A stretch of DNA of 64,000 nt from DATLLN01 sp963797175 (GCA_963797175.1 CAWCOL010000007.1:296210-360209), one strand, 5' to 3'; positions 1 to 9,347 are shown, numbered from the stretch's first letter. The notes: generated by a model not told the origin, from the sequence alone. A program made the numbers and translations.

Positions 1-970
1 GGCCGCCGCGCAAGCAGGAAATTGACGCTGTTTGCGAGGTTCCGGCAGCGGTTGCGTCGATCAGCGCCTGGAGCAGGCGCTGGGGATCCTCGGCCAGCCG
101 GTTGCACACGTACAGCCACCACTGCTCGCCGAACACGACGTAGGTGCGCGTCGCCACGCCGCCGGCGCGGGCCCGGTCGAGCAGCCCATCGTCCAGCCCC
201 ATCAGCACCTCGAGCTCGCCACCCGAGGCGAGGGCGCCGCCCAGCCGGTCGACGAACTCCTCGTCGTGGGTCGCGACCGAGAGCGGCCGCCCCGCCTCGG
301 CGACGCGCTCCGCAAGCGCCACGAACGCATCGGCGAGTGCTGGGTCCTCACGCCGCAGCGCCTCGGACTCCGGCTCGTCGTAGGCGCCCTTGACGATCCG
401 CACCCGACCGCCCGGCCGGCGCAGGATCGCGTCGAGGTCGCCGCCGGAGCGGCGCAGTCGCGCCTGCACCGTGATGCCCACGTTGGCGTGCCGCTCGCAC
501 AGCTGCCGGTACAGGTCGAGGACGAGGCCGGTGCGGTCGGAGCCCTCGGCCGAGATCATCACGTCCTGGCCGATCGCGGCCGCCGCGGCCGCGATCCGGC
601 CGGTGTTGCGCAGGCAGAGCTCGGGATCGATCAGCGAGCCGACATGCGAAAGGTCGAGCGAGATCGAGCAGTCGAGCCCGGCGTCGCCGATCCGCCGCGC
701 GAGCTCCAGGAAGGCCTCCGTCTCGGCGCTCGCCAGCGCCGCGTCGCGGCAGCTCTCGCCCATCGCGTCGGCCGTGCAGCGGTGGCCGGCGGCGACGATC
801 CGGGCGATCTCCGGCAGCGCCTCGTCCGCCGTCGTCCCCGCGATGTAGCGGCGGGCGACCCGTCCGACGGCCGTTCGCAGCGCCGGGTCGGCCGCGACCC
901 GCGCCTTCAGACCCTCGTCGAGGGCGAGTCGGCGAAGCGCATCCGCGGCGCCCGTTTCGAGGTCACGCAC
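1..970 (-). CDS. Proline dehydrogenase (partial, C-terminus beyond left edge)
   Basis: FAD-dependent oxidation of L-proline to pyrroline-5-carboxylate, first step of proline catabolism. Translating the reverse strand from a GTG at 970 gives a TIM-barrel ProDH: it starts VRDLETGAADALRRLALDEG and carries the family motif RIVKGAYDEPES near residue 190 and an ATHDEEFV segment. The GTG overlaps the stop of the upstream nfuA-like gene by 8 bp, so the two are co-transcribed and probably coupled. Near positions 40-42 the frame seems to slip: the current frame ends in nonsense, whereas the next frame reads LANSVNFLLARR, a more natural end. One missing base in a T run would explain this. The gene runs off the window, so its total length is unknown. 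Confidence 0.85.
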   Translation of the reverse strand, partial: MRDLETGAADALRRLALDEGLKARVAADPALRTAVGRVARRYIAGTTADEALPEIARIVAAGHRCTADAMGESCRDAALASAETEAFLELARRIGDAGLDCSISLDLSHVGSLIDPELCLRNTGRIAAAAAAIGQDVMISAEGSDRTGLVLDLYRQLCERHANVGITVQARLRRSGGDLDAILRRPGGRVRIVKGAYDEPESEALRREDPALADAFVALAERVAEAGRPLSVATHDEEFVDRLGGALASGGELEVLMGLDDGLLDRARAGGVATRTYVVFGEQWWLYVCNRLAEDPQRLLQALIDATAAGTSQTASISCLRGG

Positions 971-1565
971 GCGCGTAGTACGGATTCGCGCCGGCGGCGT
1001 GATCGGTCACGTCCACCACCCGCGCGATCTCGGGCACGCTCGAGCGGATGGCCGCCTCGATGCCCTGCTGCAGCGTCACCCGCGACATCCCGCAGCCCTG
1101 GCAGCCGCCCAGCAGGCGCACCGACACCTCGTCGCCGCTCACCCCGACCAGCTCACAGGAGCCGCCGTGGCTCGCGATTGCCGGGTTGATGTGCAGGCCG
1201 ATGACCTGCTCGACCCGCTCGGCCACCGAGCCGGACAGGCTCTCCGGCGGCGCGCCGTAGGCCGGCGTCGGCATGTTCGGGTTGTCGATCACCAGGCCGC
1301 CGCCGAGCGCCGCGTCCAGCGCGATCGTCGCGCCGTCCAGGTCGTCCACGCTCTGGGCGGGCATGACGATGGTCAGCTCGCCGTGCTCGCTGAGGACGTC
1401 GGTGGGGTCGATCTCGTCACGGCGCAGGAAGGCCATGTCGTACGTGAACGCGGTGCCGGCGACGCCGGCCACCTCGACCCAGAGGGCCAGGCCCTGCGGC
1501 TCGGGCTCCCGCGAACGGGTCTCCAGCACGCGCTTCAGCGCCTGTTCGGTGATGCTGATCGCCAC
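963..1565 (-). CDS. nfuA: NfuA-like Fe-S cluster carrier (degenerate A-type domain + NifU domain)
   Basis: 200-residue Fe-S scaffold/carrier. Residues about 1-100 resemble an A-type carrier fold (HesB/IscA) but lack its cysteines. Residues about 112-185 are a NifU C-terminal domain with the cluster-binding CxxC at Cys155 and Cys158 (GGCQGCGMS). This is the architecture of NfuA, which delivers 4Fe-4S clusters to apo-proteins. The start is a GTG at 1565, chosen because a TACCCT -10 box on the minus strand lies exactly 6 nt before it, implying a leaderless mRNA. The stop overlaps the start of the proline dehydrogenase gene by 8 bp. No sign of damage. Confidence 0.88.
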   Translation of the reverse strand: MAISITEQALKRVLETRSREPEPQGLALWVEVAGVAGTAFTYDMAFLRRDEIDPTDVLSEHGELTIVMPAQSVDDLDGATIALDAALGGGLVIDNPNMPTPAYGAPPESLSGSVAERVEQVIGLHINPAIASHGGSCELVGVSGDEVSVRLLGGCQGCGMSRVTLQQGIEAAIRSSVPEIARVVDVTDHAAGANPYYARA

Positions 1566-1571
1566 GCCCGA

Positions 1572-1577
1572 AGGGTA
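1572..1577 (-). promoter_or_regulatory. -10 box of the nfuA-ProDH operon (leaderless)
   Basis: TACCCT on the minus strand, 6 nt upstream of the GTG start of nfuA. With the usual 6-7 nt from -10 to +1, transcription would begin at the start codon itself. No clear -35 is seen. Confidence 0.45.
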
Positions 1578-1594
1578 GCGCGACCCCGGTCGGG

Positions 1595-4198
1595 CTACGC
1601 CGCGCGCCGGCGCTCGCTGTGGAGCTCGACGATCCGTTCGGGCGGCACGGCCCGCGAGTAGAGGAAGCCCTGGCCGAGCGTGCAGCCGCGGGCGACCAGG
1701 AAGGCGTGCTGCTCCTCGGTCTCGATTCCCTCAGCCAGCGGCTGCAGGCCGAGGTTCTTGGCGAGCTGCACGATCGAGGTGACCAGCACCGCGGCGCTGC
1801 GGTCGGCCGGCAGGTCGGAGATGAAGGAGCGGTCGATCTTGAGCGTCGTCACCTGCATCTGGTTCAGCCGCGAGAGCGACGAGTGGCCGGTGCCGAAGTC
1901 GTCGATGGCGAGCCGCAGGCCGCGCTCGTGCAGTTCGGCGATGATCGGCTCCGAACGCAGCGTGTCGGCCATCACCGTGGACTCGGTGATCTCGATCATC
2001 ATCCGCTCGGCCGAGAGGCCGAACGACTCGATCGTCTCCAGCACCTGGCGCATCGCGGTCGGCTGCCAGAAGATCGCGGGCAGGTTGACGGACACATAGA
2101 TGTCCATCCCCTGCTCCCGCCAGCGGGCGCCCTGGCGGCAGGCCTCCTCGATCACCCAGTCCGAGAGCGGTGCGATCAGCCCGGTGCGCTCGGCCAGCGG
2201 GATGAAGTCGCCGGGCATGACGATGCCGCGCTCGCCGTCCGACCAGCGCAGCAGCGCCTCCACGCCGACGATCTCGCCGTCGCCCAGCGAGACGATCGGC
2301 TGGTAGTGCAGGATCAGCTCGTCGCGCTCAATCGCGCCGCGCAGCCGCCCGGCCATCGAGAGCTGCGCGCGGGGGTCGCGGCCGGTGGCGGTGAACACCT
2401 CGTAGCGGTTGCGCCCCGCCTCCTTGGCCTTGTACATCGCGATGTCGGCGTGCTTCAGCAGGCTGGTCATGTCCACCGCGTCCTGCGGGTAGACGCTGAT
2501 GCCGAGGCTGGCGCTGGTGTAGATCTCCGTCTCGGACAGCACCATCGGCCGGGCCAGCGCCTCGCGGACGCTGTCGGCGACCCGCCGGGAGATCTCGGTC
2601 GCGTCCAGCTGCTCGTCGTTGTCCACGTCGGCAATAAGGATGAGGAACTCGTCGCCTCCCTGGCGGGCGACGACGTCCGAACCGCGGACCGCCATCCGCA
2701 GCCGGTTCGCCACCTCGCACAGCAGCTGGTCACCGGCGACGTGGCCGAAGCTGTCGTTGACCAGCTTGAAGTCGTCGAGGTCGACGTAGAGCACCGCCAC
2801 CCCAGTGTCCGACCGCCCGGCGCGGGCCAGCGCGAGCTCGAGATGCTCCTGGAACAGCGTCCGGTTGGGCAGGCCGGTCAGCGAGTCGTGGTAGGCCAGC
2901 CGCACCAGCTCGCGCTCGGCCTTGCGCCGGTCGGTGATGTCGTCGCCGATCCACGCGCTGCCGGTGACGGTGCCGTCGGCATCGCGCAGCGCCGTCGCGT
3001 TCCACGAGAACAGCCTGCGGTCGCGCGAGCGGGTGAGGATGGCGCTCTCGCGGTGCGGGATGACGTGGCCGCGCGCCAGCTCGGCGAAGAACGCGCGCTC
3101 GTCCTCGACGACGTCCTCGGGGACGAACGCCTCCAGGAACGAGCGGCCCAGCAACTCGTCCTCCCACCAGCCGCACAGCTCGGCGAAATACTCGTTGACG
3201 AACACGATGCGGCCGTCCAGGTCGGTCGTGATCGCGGCCAGCCGCACGTTCTCGAGCAGCTCGCGGAACCGCTGCTCGGACTCGCGCAGCAGCGCCTCCG
3301 ACGCCTTCTGCTCCGTCACCTCGAAGATCACGCCCTGGATGAAGCGCGGCTCGCCGGCCTTGTCCGTGACGGCAACGGCGTCGTCGCGGAACCAGCGGAT
3401 GCGGCCGTCGAGGTCGAACAGCCGGTACTCGGCGCTGTAGGGCTCGCCGGTGCGCACCGTCTCGGCGTAGCGCTCCGCCGCCTCGCGGTCGTCCGGATGC
3501 ATCCGCCGCGTCCAGCCGTCGGCGCCCTCCAGCCAGTCCTGCTGCGGCACGCCCAGCAGGCTCTCCAGCTGCGGGCTGACATAGACCGGCTCGCCGCTGC
3601 CGGCGACGTCGACATACGTCACCGCCGGCAGGTTCTCGACCAGCGTCCGGAGCAGCAGCTCCGACTCGCGGTGGCGCTCCATCAGCTGGGCGTTCCGCAC
3701 CGCCGGGGCGACGACGTCGCACAGCGACCGCAGGAAGGTGAGGTCGTCCTCGCTCCACTCGCGGTCGACGACGTCGGCGATCTCGAACAGCCCGATCGTC
3801 TCGTTCTGGGTGATCAGCGGCAGCATCAACAGGCTGCGGTGGCCGGTGGTCTGCAGCGCGCGCACCTCGGCCGGGTCGGCGGCGGGATCGGCCACGCGGA
3901 CGGTGACGGTGATCCGCTCCTCGAGGACGCGGCGCGACAGCGGATAGTCCGCCAGCGGATACTCGACGTCCGCCTCGGCCAGCTCGCCGACGATGCGGCC
4001 CTCGAAGTCCGTCAGGGTGACCAGCACGTCGCGGTCGGTGTCCCAGGTGGACACCGCGACGCCCGCGGCGGACGTGAGCCGGCTGGCGTCGCCGGCGAAC
4101 CGGCGCAGCACCTCGCGCAGGTCGAGGCTGGACGAGAGGGCGCGCGACAGGTCGACGAGCGCGTTCAGTCGGTCTGCCGGGAGCATCCAGGGAGTCAT
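1595..4198 (-). CDS. Cyclic-di-GMP signalling protein, GAF-PAS-PAS-GGDEF-EAL
   Basis: A large soluble c-di-GMP turnover protein of about 867 residues with no membrane segment. Order: GAF (about 15-165), PAS with PAC (about 175-300), second PAS (about 305-430), GGDEF (about 435-600), EAL (about 610-860). The diguanylate cyclase motif is an intact GGDEF near residue 514, with an RGSD inhibitory I-site five residues before it. The EAL part keeps its usual metal and catalytic signatures: EALLRW, EITEST, DDFGTG, LKIDRSFI, AEGIETEEQ and the QGFLYSRAVP end. Both activities could therefore be present, tuned by signals bound to GAF and PAS. The ATG at 4198 is preferred; a TTG six bases upstream (4204) is an alternative. 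Divergent from the amine oxidase gene. Confidence 0.92.
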   Translation of the reverse strand: MTPWMLPADRLNALVDLSRALSSSLDLREVLRRFAGDASRLTSAAGVAVSTWDTDRDVLVTLTDFEGRIVGELAEADVEYPLADYPLSRRVLEERITVTVRVADPAADPAEVRALQTTGHRSLLMLPLITQNETIGLFEIADVVDREWSEDDLTFLRSLCDVVAPAVRNAQLMERHRESELLLRTLVENLPAVTYVDVAGSGEPVYVSPQLESLLGVPQQDWLEGADGWTRRMHPDDREAAERYAETVRTGEPYSAEYRLFDLDGRIRWFRDDAVAVTDKAGEPRFIQGVIFEVTEQKASEALLRESEQRFRELLENVRLAAITTDLDGRIVFVNEYFAELCGWWEDELLGRSFLEAFVPEDVVEDERAFFAELARGHVIPHRESAILTRSRDRRLFSWNATALRDADGTVTGSAWIGDDITDRRKAERELVRLAYHDSLTGLPNRTLFQEHLELALARAGRSDTGVAVLYVDLDDFKLVNDSFGHVAGDQLLCEVANRLRMAVRGSDVVARQGGDEFLILIADVDNDEQLDATEISRRVADSVREALARPMVLSETEIYTSASLGISVYPQDAVDMTSLLKHADIAMYKAKEAGRNRYEVFTATGRDPRAQLSMAGRLRGAIERDELILHYQPIVSLGDGEIVGVEALLRWSDGERGIVMPGDFIPLAERTGLIAPLSDWVIEEACRQGARWREQGMDIYVSVNLPAIFWQPTAMRQVLETIESFGLSAERMMIEITESTVMADTLRSEPIIAELHERGLRLAIDDFGTGHSSLSRLNQMQVTTLKIDRSFISDLPADRSAAVLVTSIVQLAKNLGLQPLAEGIETEEQHAFLVARGCTLGQGFLYSRAVPPERIVELHSERRRAA

Positions 4199-4252
4199 CG
4201 GCAACTGACGGCCGATGATTGAGCGGGAACCGCGACGCCGACGGCACCCTGA

Positions 4253-4282
4253 TTGACCGGTCAGTCAGGACTCCGGTAGCAT
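4253..4282 (+). promoter_or_regulatory. Promoter of the flavin amine oxidase gene
   Basis: TTGACC (4253-4258), an 18-nt spacer, then TAGCAT (4277-4282), followed after 7 nt by the ATG at 4290. This is a near-consensus sigma-70-type promoter giving a leaderless or nearly leaderless mRNA. Confidence 0.55.
4254..4263. promoter_or_regulatory. Palindromic operator candidate TGACCGGTCA
   Basis: A perfect 10-bp palindrome, nearly extended to 14 bp (one mismatched pair), lying on the -35 element of the amine oxidase promoter. Its shape resembles TetR-family half-site pairs. A protein bound here would block the -35. No TetR gene is adjacent, so the regulator is unknown. Confidence 0.4.
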
Positions 4283-4289
4283 CGCCGCG

Positions 4290-5576
4290 ATGCACGATCT
4301 GATCGTCATCGGCGGCGGGTTCGCCGGGGTCACCACCGCACGTCAGGCCGCCCTCGCCGGCCGCTCCGTGCTGCTCCTGGAGGCGCGCGACCGGCTGGGC
4401 GGGCGGACCTGGACGTCGTCCTGGAACGGCGACCCGGTCGAGCTGGGCGGCGGCTGGGTGCACTGGCACCAGCCGCACACGTTCTCGGAGATCACGCGCG
4501 GTGGCTTGCGCGTGAAGCTCTCGCCGGGCGACGAGGAGGCGGGCTGGTATGCCTCCGGTCACCGGCACTCGGGCACCATCGAGGAGCGGGACGCGATCGC
4601 CGAGCGCGGCTGGAACCGCTTCGTCACGGGCGTCGAGGACGTCCTGCCCAACCCCCACGACCCGCTGCTCGAGATCGACCGGCTGGCCCGGTTCGACCGG
4701 CTGACCATCGCCCAGCGGATCGCCGAGCTGGAGCTGAACGACGAGGAGCGCGACGTGCTCTGGGCCGAGCTGGAGTCGCTCGCCCACGGGCCGCTGGACG
4801 ACGCCGGCGCCGTCAGCGTGCTGCGCTGGCACGCGCTGTCCGGCTACAGCCTCGCGCTCACCCAGTACACCGGCGGCCGGGTGACGCTTGAGCACGGCAC
4901 CGTCAGCCTGCTCAGCGCGATCGCCGACGCCGCGCCGTTCGAGCGGCGGCTGGAGACGCCGGTGGCGGCGGTGCGGGCCGGGGCCGACCGGGTCGAGGTC
5001 GAGACCCGCGCAGGCGAGCTGCTCGCCGCGAGCGCCGTCGTCGTGGCGGTGCCGCTGAACACGCTCGGCCGGATCGCGTTCACGCCGGAGCTGTCCGAGG
5101 GCAAGCGCGCCGGCATCGCGCTGGGACAGGCGTCGCGCGGCATCAAGATCTTCATCCGCGCCCGCGGGCCGGAGCTCTCCCACAACGCGATCCGCCCCGG
5201 ACACCCGTTCGGCTACCTGGCCACCGAGTGGGAGAACGCCGACGGATCCCAGGTGCTGATCGGGTTCGGCTACGACGCCGAGCTGTGCGACGCGTCCGAC
5301 ACCGCCGCCGTGCAGCGGCAGATGGACGAGATCATGCCCGGCTTCGAGGTGCTGGACGCGACGGCGCACGACTGGCTGGCCGACGAGTTCGCGGACGGCA
5401 CCTGGGCGATCCACCGGCCCGGCTGGTACCAGCGGCACCACGCCGAGATGCGCCGCCCGGAGGGCCGGGTGCTGCTGGCCGGCTCCGACCTCGCCAACGG
5501 CTGGTCGGGGTTCATCGACGGCGCCATCGAGTCGGGCCTGACGGCCGGCGCCTGGGCCGTCGCGCACACGGGCTGA
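4290..5576 (+). CDS. Flavin monoamine oxidase family protein
   Basis: 428-residue FAD-dependent amine oxidase. The N-terminus has the dinucleotide-binding motif DLIVIGGGFAGVTTA and an EARDRLGGRTWT segment typical of monoamine oxidase/polyamine oxidase-type enzymes. The C-terminus has the flavin-contacting end WSGFIDGAIESG. The substrate cannot be read from sequence; primary amines, polyamines or amino acids are all possible. Soluble, no signal peptide. The ATG at 4290 sits 7 nt after a TAGCAT -10 box. The gene ends at a hairpin shared with the convergent transglycosylase gene. A second, less similar family member lies at 11.5-12.7 kb. Confidence 0.9.
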   Translation: MHDLIVIGGGFAGVTTARQAALAGRSVLLLEARDRLGGRTWTSSWNGDPVELGGGWVHWHQPHTFSEITRGGLRVKLSPGDEEAGWYASGHRHSGTIEERDAIAERGWNRFVTGVEDVLPNPHDPLLEIDRLARFDRLTIAQRIAELELNDEERDVLWAELESLAHGPLDDAGAVSVLRWHALSGYSLALTQYTGGRVTLEHGTVSLLSAIADAAPFERRLETPVAAVRAGADRVEVETRAGELLAASAVVVAVPLNTLGRIAFTPELSEGKRAGIALGQASRGIKIFIRARGPELSHNAIRPGHPFGYLATEWENADGSQVLIGFGYDAELCDASDTAAVQRQMDEIMPGFEVLDATAHDWLADEFADGTWAIHRPGWYQRHHAEMRRPEGRVLLAGSDLANGWSGFIDGAIESGLTAGAWAVAHTG

Positions 5577-5581
5577 GCCGA

Positions 5582-5609
5582 TGGGAGCCGGGCCGATGCC
5601 CGACTCCCA
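5582..5609. terminator. Bidirectional hairpin between convergent genes
   Basis: Inverted repeat TGGGAGCCGGG / CCCGACTCCCA with one mismatch and a 6-nt loop (CCGATG), in the 54-bp gap between the stops of the amine oxidase and transglycosylase-like genes. No U-tract follows on either side, which is common in high-GC actinomycetes. Confidence 0.5.
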
Positions 5610-5630
5610 CCAGGGGAAGGCTCAGTTGCG

Positions 5631-6215
5631 CTACAGGGCGCCGCAGGCCGACGCGGACGTCGACCACGGCCAGTAGCCGCGGACGCGCACCGCGCGCATG
5701 CCGACGGCCATCTGGTCGCCGGCCGTCCAGTAGCGGGCGTCATGCCACCCGTACTTGCGCAGCTTGTCGGCGCCGTAGGCCCGCATGAACGACCAGTCCA
5801 TCTGCAGGCCGCCGTAGTAGCCGGCGGGGCTGTAGGCGTTCCAGGCTCCCTCGCGGGAGTGGATGCACATCAGCTTCGGGTAGTTCGCCCGCCAGTAGAG
5901 GTACCAGACCCGGCTCCGGGCGTTCCAGACGCCGACCAGGTACCGCAGGTAGCCGGGGCTGGTGGAACGCAACTCCCAGCGCACCCAGACGGGGTTCGCC
6001 CCGACCATGTGCGCGTGGATCAGCGCCCGGTACCGGGCGTAGGCGACCCGGTGCCGCCACGCCACCACTTCGGGGGACGGCGCTGTCGCCGTCGCCGCCT
6101 GCGCGACCGGTGGCACTGTCGCGCGGACGGTTGCCGCGGATGCGGCGGCGATCACAAGGATCGCGGCAAGGACCAATGGCTTCCTCAGGGCTCTGAGACC
6201 TCCACTCGGGAACAC
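5631..6215 (-). CDS. Secreted transglycosylase-like (Rpf/lysozyme-fold) protein
   Basis: About 194 residues from a GTG at 6215 with GGGAGG six bases upstream. Residues about 12-40 form a signal peptide or anchor (LRKPLVLAAILVIAAASA). The C-terminal part resembles the transglycosylase-like domain of resuscitation-promoting factors: CIHSREGAWNAYSPAGYYGG followed by LQMDWSFMRAYG. The Glu after HSR is in the place of the catalytic glutamate. The likely role is cleavage of peptidoglycan glycan strands outside the cell. A much longer in-frame reading (to 6752) exists but would run into rsgA, and the part upstream of 6215 shows no family similarity. A -10 box on this strand at 6318-6323 suggests an mRNA leader of roughly 95 nt. 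Confidence 0.72.
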   Translation of the reverse strand: MFPSGGLRALRKPLVLAAILVIAAASAATVRATVPPVAQAATATAPSPEVVAWRHRVAYARYRALIHAHMVGANPVWVRWELRSTSPGYLRYLVGVWNARSRVWYLYWRANYPKLMCIHSREGAWNAYSPAGYYGGLQMDWSFMRAYGADKLRKYGWHDARYWTAGDQMAVGMRAVRVRGYWPWSTSASACGAL

Positions 6216-6317
6216 GGACGGCCTCCCGGGAGCGCGCACGACGGCCCTCTGCGGGCCGGTGGCGGGAGGCGGGCGCGGCACCGGTCGAGCATGCCGCTGC
6301 TTGTGCGTTGAAGTCAC

Positions 6318-6323
6318 AAGGTA
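6318..6323 (-). promoter_or_regulatory. -10 box for the transglycosylase-like gene
   Basis: TACCTT on the minus strand. The predicted start of transcription near 6311 makes the upstream GTG at about 6316 an unlikely start codon and supports the GTG at 6215. Confidence 0.3.
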
Positions 6324-6365
6324 GCGCGACTTGGCAGATTCTGCGCCGGTGGCCGCGCGGGTCTG

Positions 6366-6371
6366 TACACT
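6366..6371 (+). promoter_or_regulatory. -10 box upstream of the small ORF and rsgA
   Basis: TACACT, about 48 nt before the ATG of the 21-codon ORF. The same hexamer serves as a -10 before the gene at 20705. No good -35 is seen at 17 nt. Confidence 0.35.
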
Positions 6372-6419
6372 TGGGAGCGGACTACAAGGCGCACGAACGA
6401 CCGCGAAGGAGGTGGGGAC

Positions 6420-6485
6420 ATGCCTGAGATTCGAATCAGCGAGCGGCACAACGCCCTGCCCCTCCGCACGTTCCCGCGCCGCTGA
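6420..6485 (+). CDS. Small ORF (21 aa) with a strong ribosome-binding site, upstream of rsgA
   Basis: An ATG preceded by AAGGAGGTGGGG (6406-6417), the strongest Shine-Dalgarno sequence in the window, opens a 21-codon frame beginning MPEIRISERH and ending in FPRR. The peptide is basic and lacks a membrane segment. It ends 46 bp before the TTG start of rsgA, in the same direction. I do not recognise it. It could be a small protein or a leader peptide controlling rsgA. The strong RBS argues that it is translated; nothing else supports it. Confidence 0.45.
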   Translation: MPEIRISERHNALPLRTFPRR

Positions 6486-6531
6486 GCGGCCGCGGCCGAC
6501 GGAGGGGATCAACCGTCTCCGGAGGTCAACC

Positions 6532-7624
<1,093 letters not shown>

Positions 7625-7655
7625 GCGAGGCGCAGGCGGCGGCCGACCGGGGCGA

Positions 7656-7661
7656 TACGCT
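7656..7661 (+). promoter_or_regulatory. -10 box of the FNO-like gene (leaderless)
   Basis: TACGCT, 6 nt before the GTG at 7668. Confidence 0.45.
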
Positions 7662-7667
7662 GCGCCC

Positions 7668-8279
7668 GTGCGGATCGGGGTGATCGGCGGTGGCTCGTTC
7701 GGAGGCGCGATCGCGTCGCAGCTCGCCGCGGCCGGTCACGAGGTGACCGTCGGCTCGCGCGATCCCGCCCGCGGGCCCTCGTACGCATCCGTGTCGCGCG
7801 ACGCCGACGCCGTGGTGCTGGCCGTGCCGTGGCAGGCCGTCCCCGCGGCGATCGAGGCGGCGGAGATCCCCGATAACACGATCCTGATCGACTGCTCCAA
7901 CCCGTTTCTGGACGACACCTTCGACGGCACCGGGGCTCGCTGGTCGCGGATGGAGGCGTTCCCGGAGGGCGACAGCGGCGCGCTGACGGTCGCCCGGCTG
8001 GCGCCGCAGGCGCGGGTGGTGCTCGCGTTCAACACGCTCTACGCGGACGCGGTGCGGGAGGGGCCCGACCCGGCGCTGCCCGCCCCCGCGGTGTTCCTGT
8101 GCGGCGACGACCTCCGGGCGAAGGCGACCGTCGCCGCGATCGCCCGCTCGCTCGGCTACGACCCGGTGGATGCCGGGAAGCTGGCGGTCGCCCGCTACGT
8201 CGAGCCGCTGTGCGGGCTGATGGTCGAGCTCGACGATCCCCAGCTGGTGCTCTCGGTGGCCCGGCCCCGCACGGCGTGA
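7668..8279 (+). CDS. NADPH-dependent F420 reductase-like oxidoreductase
   Basis: 203-residue Rossmann protein of the NADP oxidoreductase/F420-reductase (FNO-like) family. It starts MRIGVIGGGSFGGAIASQLA and continues with HEVTVGSRDP, the expected NADP-phosphate binding pattern, then the conserved AFNT segment near residue 123. It may reduce F420 or another small acceptor; the family also contains proteins of unknown substrate. A leaderless GTG start is supported by the -10 box 6 nt upstream. Its TGA overlaps the GTG of the next gene (GTGA), so the pair is probably translationally coupled. A second family member lies at 56.3 kb. Confidence 0.75.
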   Translation: MRIGVIGGGSFGGAIASQLAAAGHEVTVGSRDPARGPSYASVSRDADAVVLAVPWQAVPAAIEAAEIPDNTILIDCSNPFLDDTFDGTGARWSRMEAFPEGDSGALTVARLAPQARVVLAFNTLYADAVREGPDPALPAPAVFLCGDDLRAKATVAAIARSLGYDPVDAGKLAVARYVEPLCGLMVELDDPQLVLSVARPRTA

Positions 8280-9280
8280 ATGACCTCGAGCTCTGCTACC
8301 TGCTGCTCGCGCCCACCGAGGAGCCGCCGGCCGGGGCGGTGCTGCCGGCGCTCTCGCCGCGCGACGCTCCCGAGTTCTTCGAGGTGGATATCGAGGTGCG
8401 CGCGGCCGAGCGCCTGACCCTGGACGTCGACGGTATCGAGGTGACCGTCACCAGCGAGGTGTTCGACGGCCGCGTGCTCGTCGCCGACTGCCGCTACCGG
8501 CTCGCCGACCCGTTCGGGCCGGGCGCGGTGGAGCGAAAGCGCGCCGTCGAGCGGCGGCTGCGCGAGGAGCTACTGGAGCGGATGAACGCCGTCGGCTCGC
8601 CCTGGGAGCAGTACTCGCTGGTGCTGGTGTCGACGCCGCCGGAGGGCCCCGACCCGCTGGTCGAGCGGCACGGACTCGAGCTGGCGTGGCTCCTGCGGAC
8701 GCTGCCGAAGCGCCCGGACGAGGTGCAGGTGGACGAGATCCTGCGCACCCGTGCGCACTACTCGGAGCAGGACCTGACGCTGGTGGACAGCACCGGGGCG
8801 ATCATCATCGCCGAGGGCGGGCACTACGAGTCGGACATCGCGCTGTGCAAGATCGGCGCCTACCAGCTGCTGCGCTACCGGCTGCTCGACCAGGCCATCG
8901 AGGAGCACCTGCGCGAGCTGCGGGCCGAGCTCTCAGACCCGCGCGGACGCTGGCGCCCATCCAGGCAACGCATCCTGGCCAGCGTGATCGACCAGCGCCT
9001 GGAGCTGCTGCTCCAGTTCGAGCACACCTCGCAGTCGCTGCTGTTCGTCGGCAACTGGTACTCCGCGCGCGTCTACTGGCTGATCGTCCAGCGCCGGTTC
9101 CTGGACGACTGGCGCCGGCTGGTCAGCGACAAGCTGGCCAGCCTGGAGGCGATCGACGCGACCGTGCGCCAGAGCCTGACGTTCTCCTGGCGGCGCGTGC
9201 ACGACATGATCACAGCCGTCGGCTGGTCGGTGCTGATGATCGGCTACTTCGTGCTGTTCTATCTGAACAACATCAGGTAG
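8276..9280 (+). CDS. Uncharacterized protein with C-terminal membrane anchor
   Basis: 334 residues from a GTG that overlaps the stop of the FNO-like gene by 4 bp. I do not recognise a named family. What can be seen: an N-terminal alpha/beta region, a middle segment with the run IGAYQLLRYRLLDQAIEEHL, a long charged helical region (about 220-305), and one hydrophobic segment at the very C-terminus (VGWSVLMIGYFVLFYL) ending in NNIR. The order of globular part, helices, then a single TM near the C-terminus recalls the RMD1/DUF155 group, but I see no clear signature of it. Probably a cytoplasmic domain tethered to the membrane. Confidence 0.6.
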   Translation: MNDLELCYLLLAPTEEPPAGAVLPALSPRDAPEFFEVDIEVRAAERLTLDVDGIEVTVTSEVFDGRVLVADCRYRLADPFGPGAVERKRAVERRLREELLERMNAVGSPWEQYSLVLVSTPPEGPDPLVERHGLELAWLLRTLPKRPDEVQVDEILRTRAHYSEQDLTLVDSTGAIIIAEGGHYESDIALCKIGAYQLLRYRLLDQAIEEHLRELRAELSDPRGRWRPSRQRILASVIDQRLELLLQFEHTSQSLLFVGNWYSARVYWLIVQRRFLDDWRRLVSDKLASLEAIDATVRQSLTFSWRRVHDMITAVGWSVLMIGYFVLFYLNNIR

Positions 9281-9347
9281 CGATCTAGCGGGATTCCGGG
9301 CATACTTGTGGCGGCTCCTGGGGTATTCCGCAATCGATGGAGGGTCA

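Noticed and set aside
1619..4222. 867-codon plus-strand frame opposite the GGDEF-EAL gene
   Set aside because: Low-complexity His/Asp/Val/Leu-rich antisense translation. The minus strand has complete GAF, PAS, GGDEF and EAL motifs.
2730..5567. 945-codon minus-strand frame covering parts of two genes
   Set aside because: It crosses the start of one real gene and the whole of another in wrong frames; no family motif.
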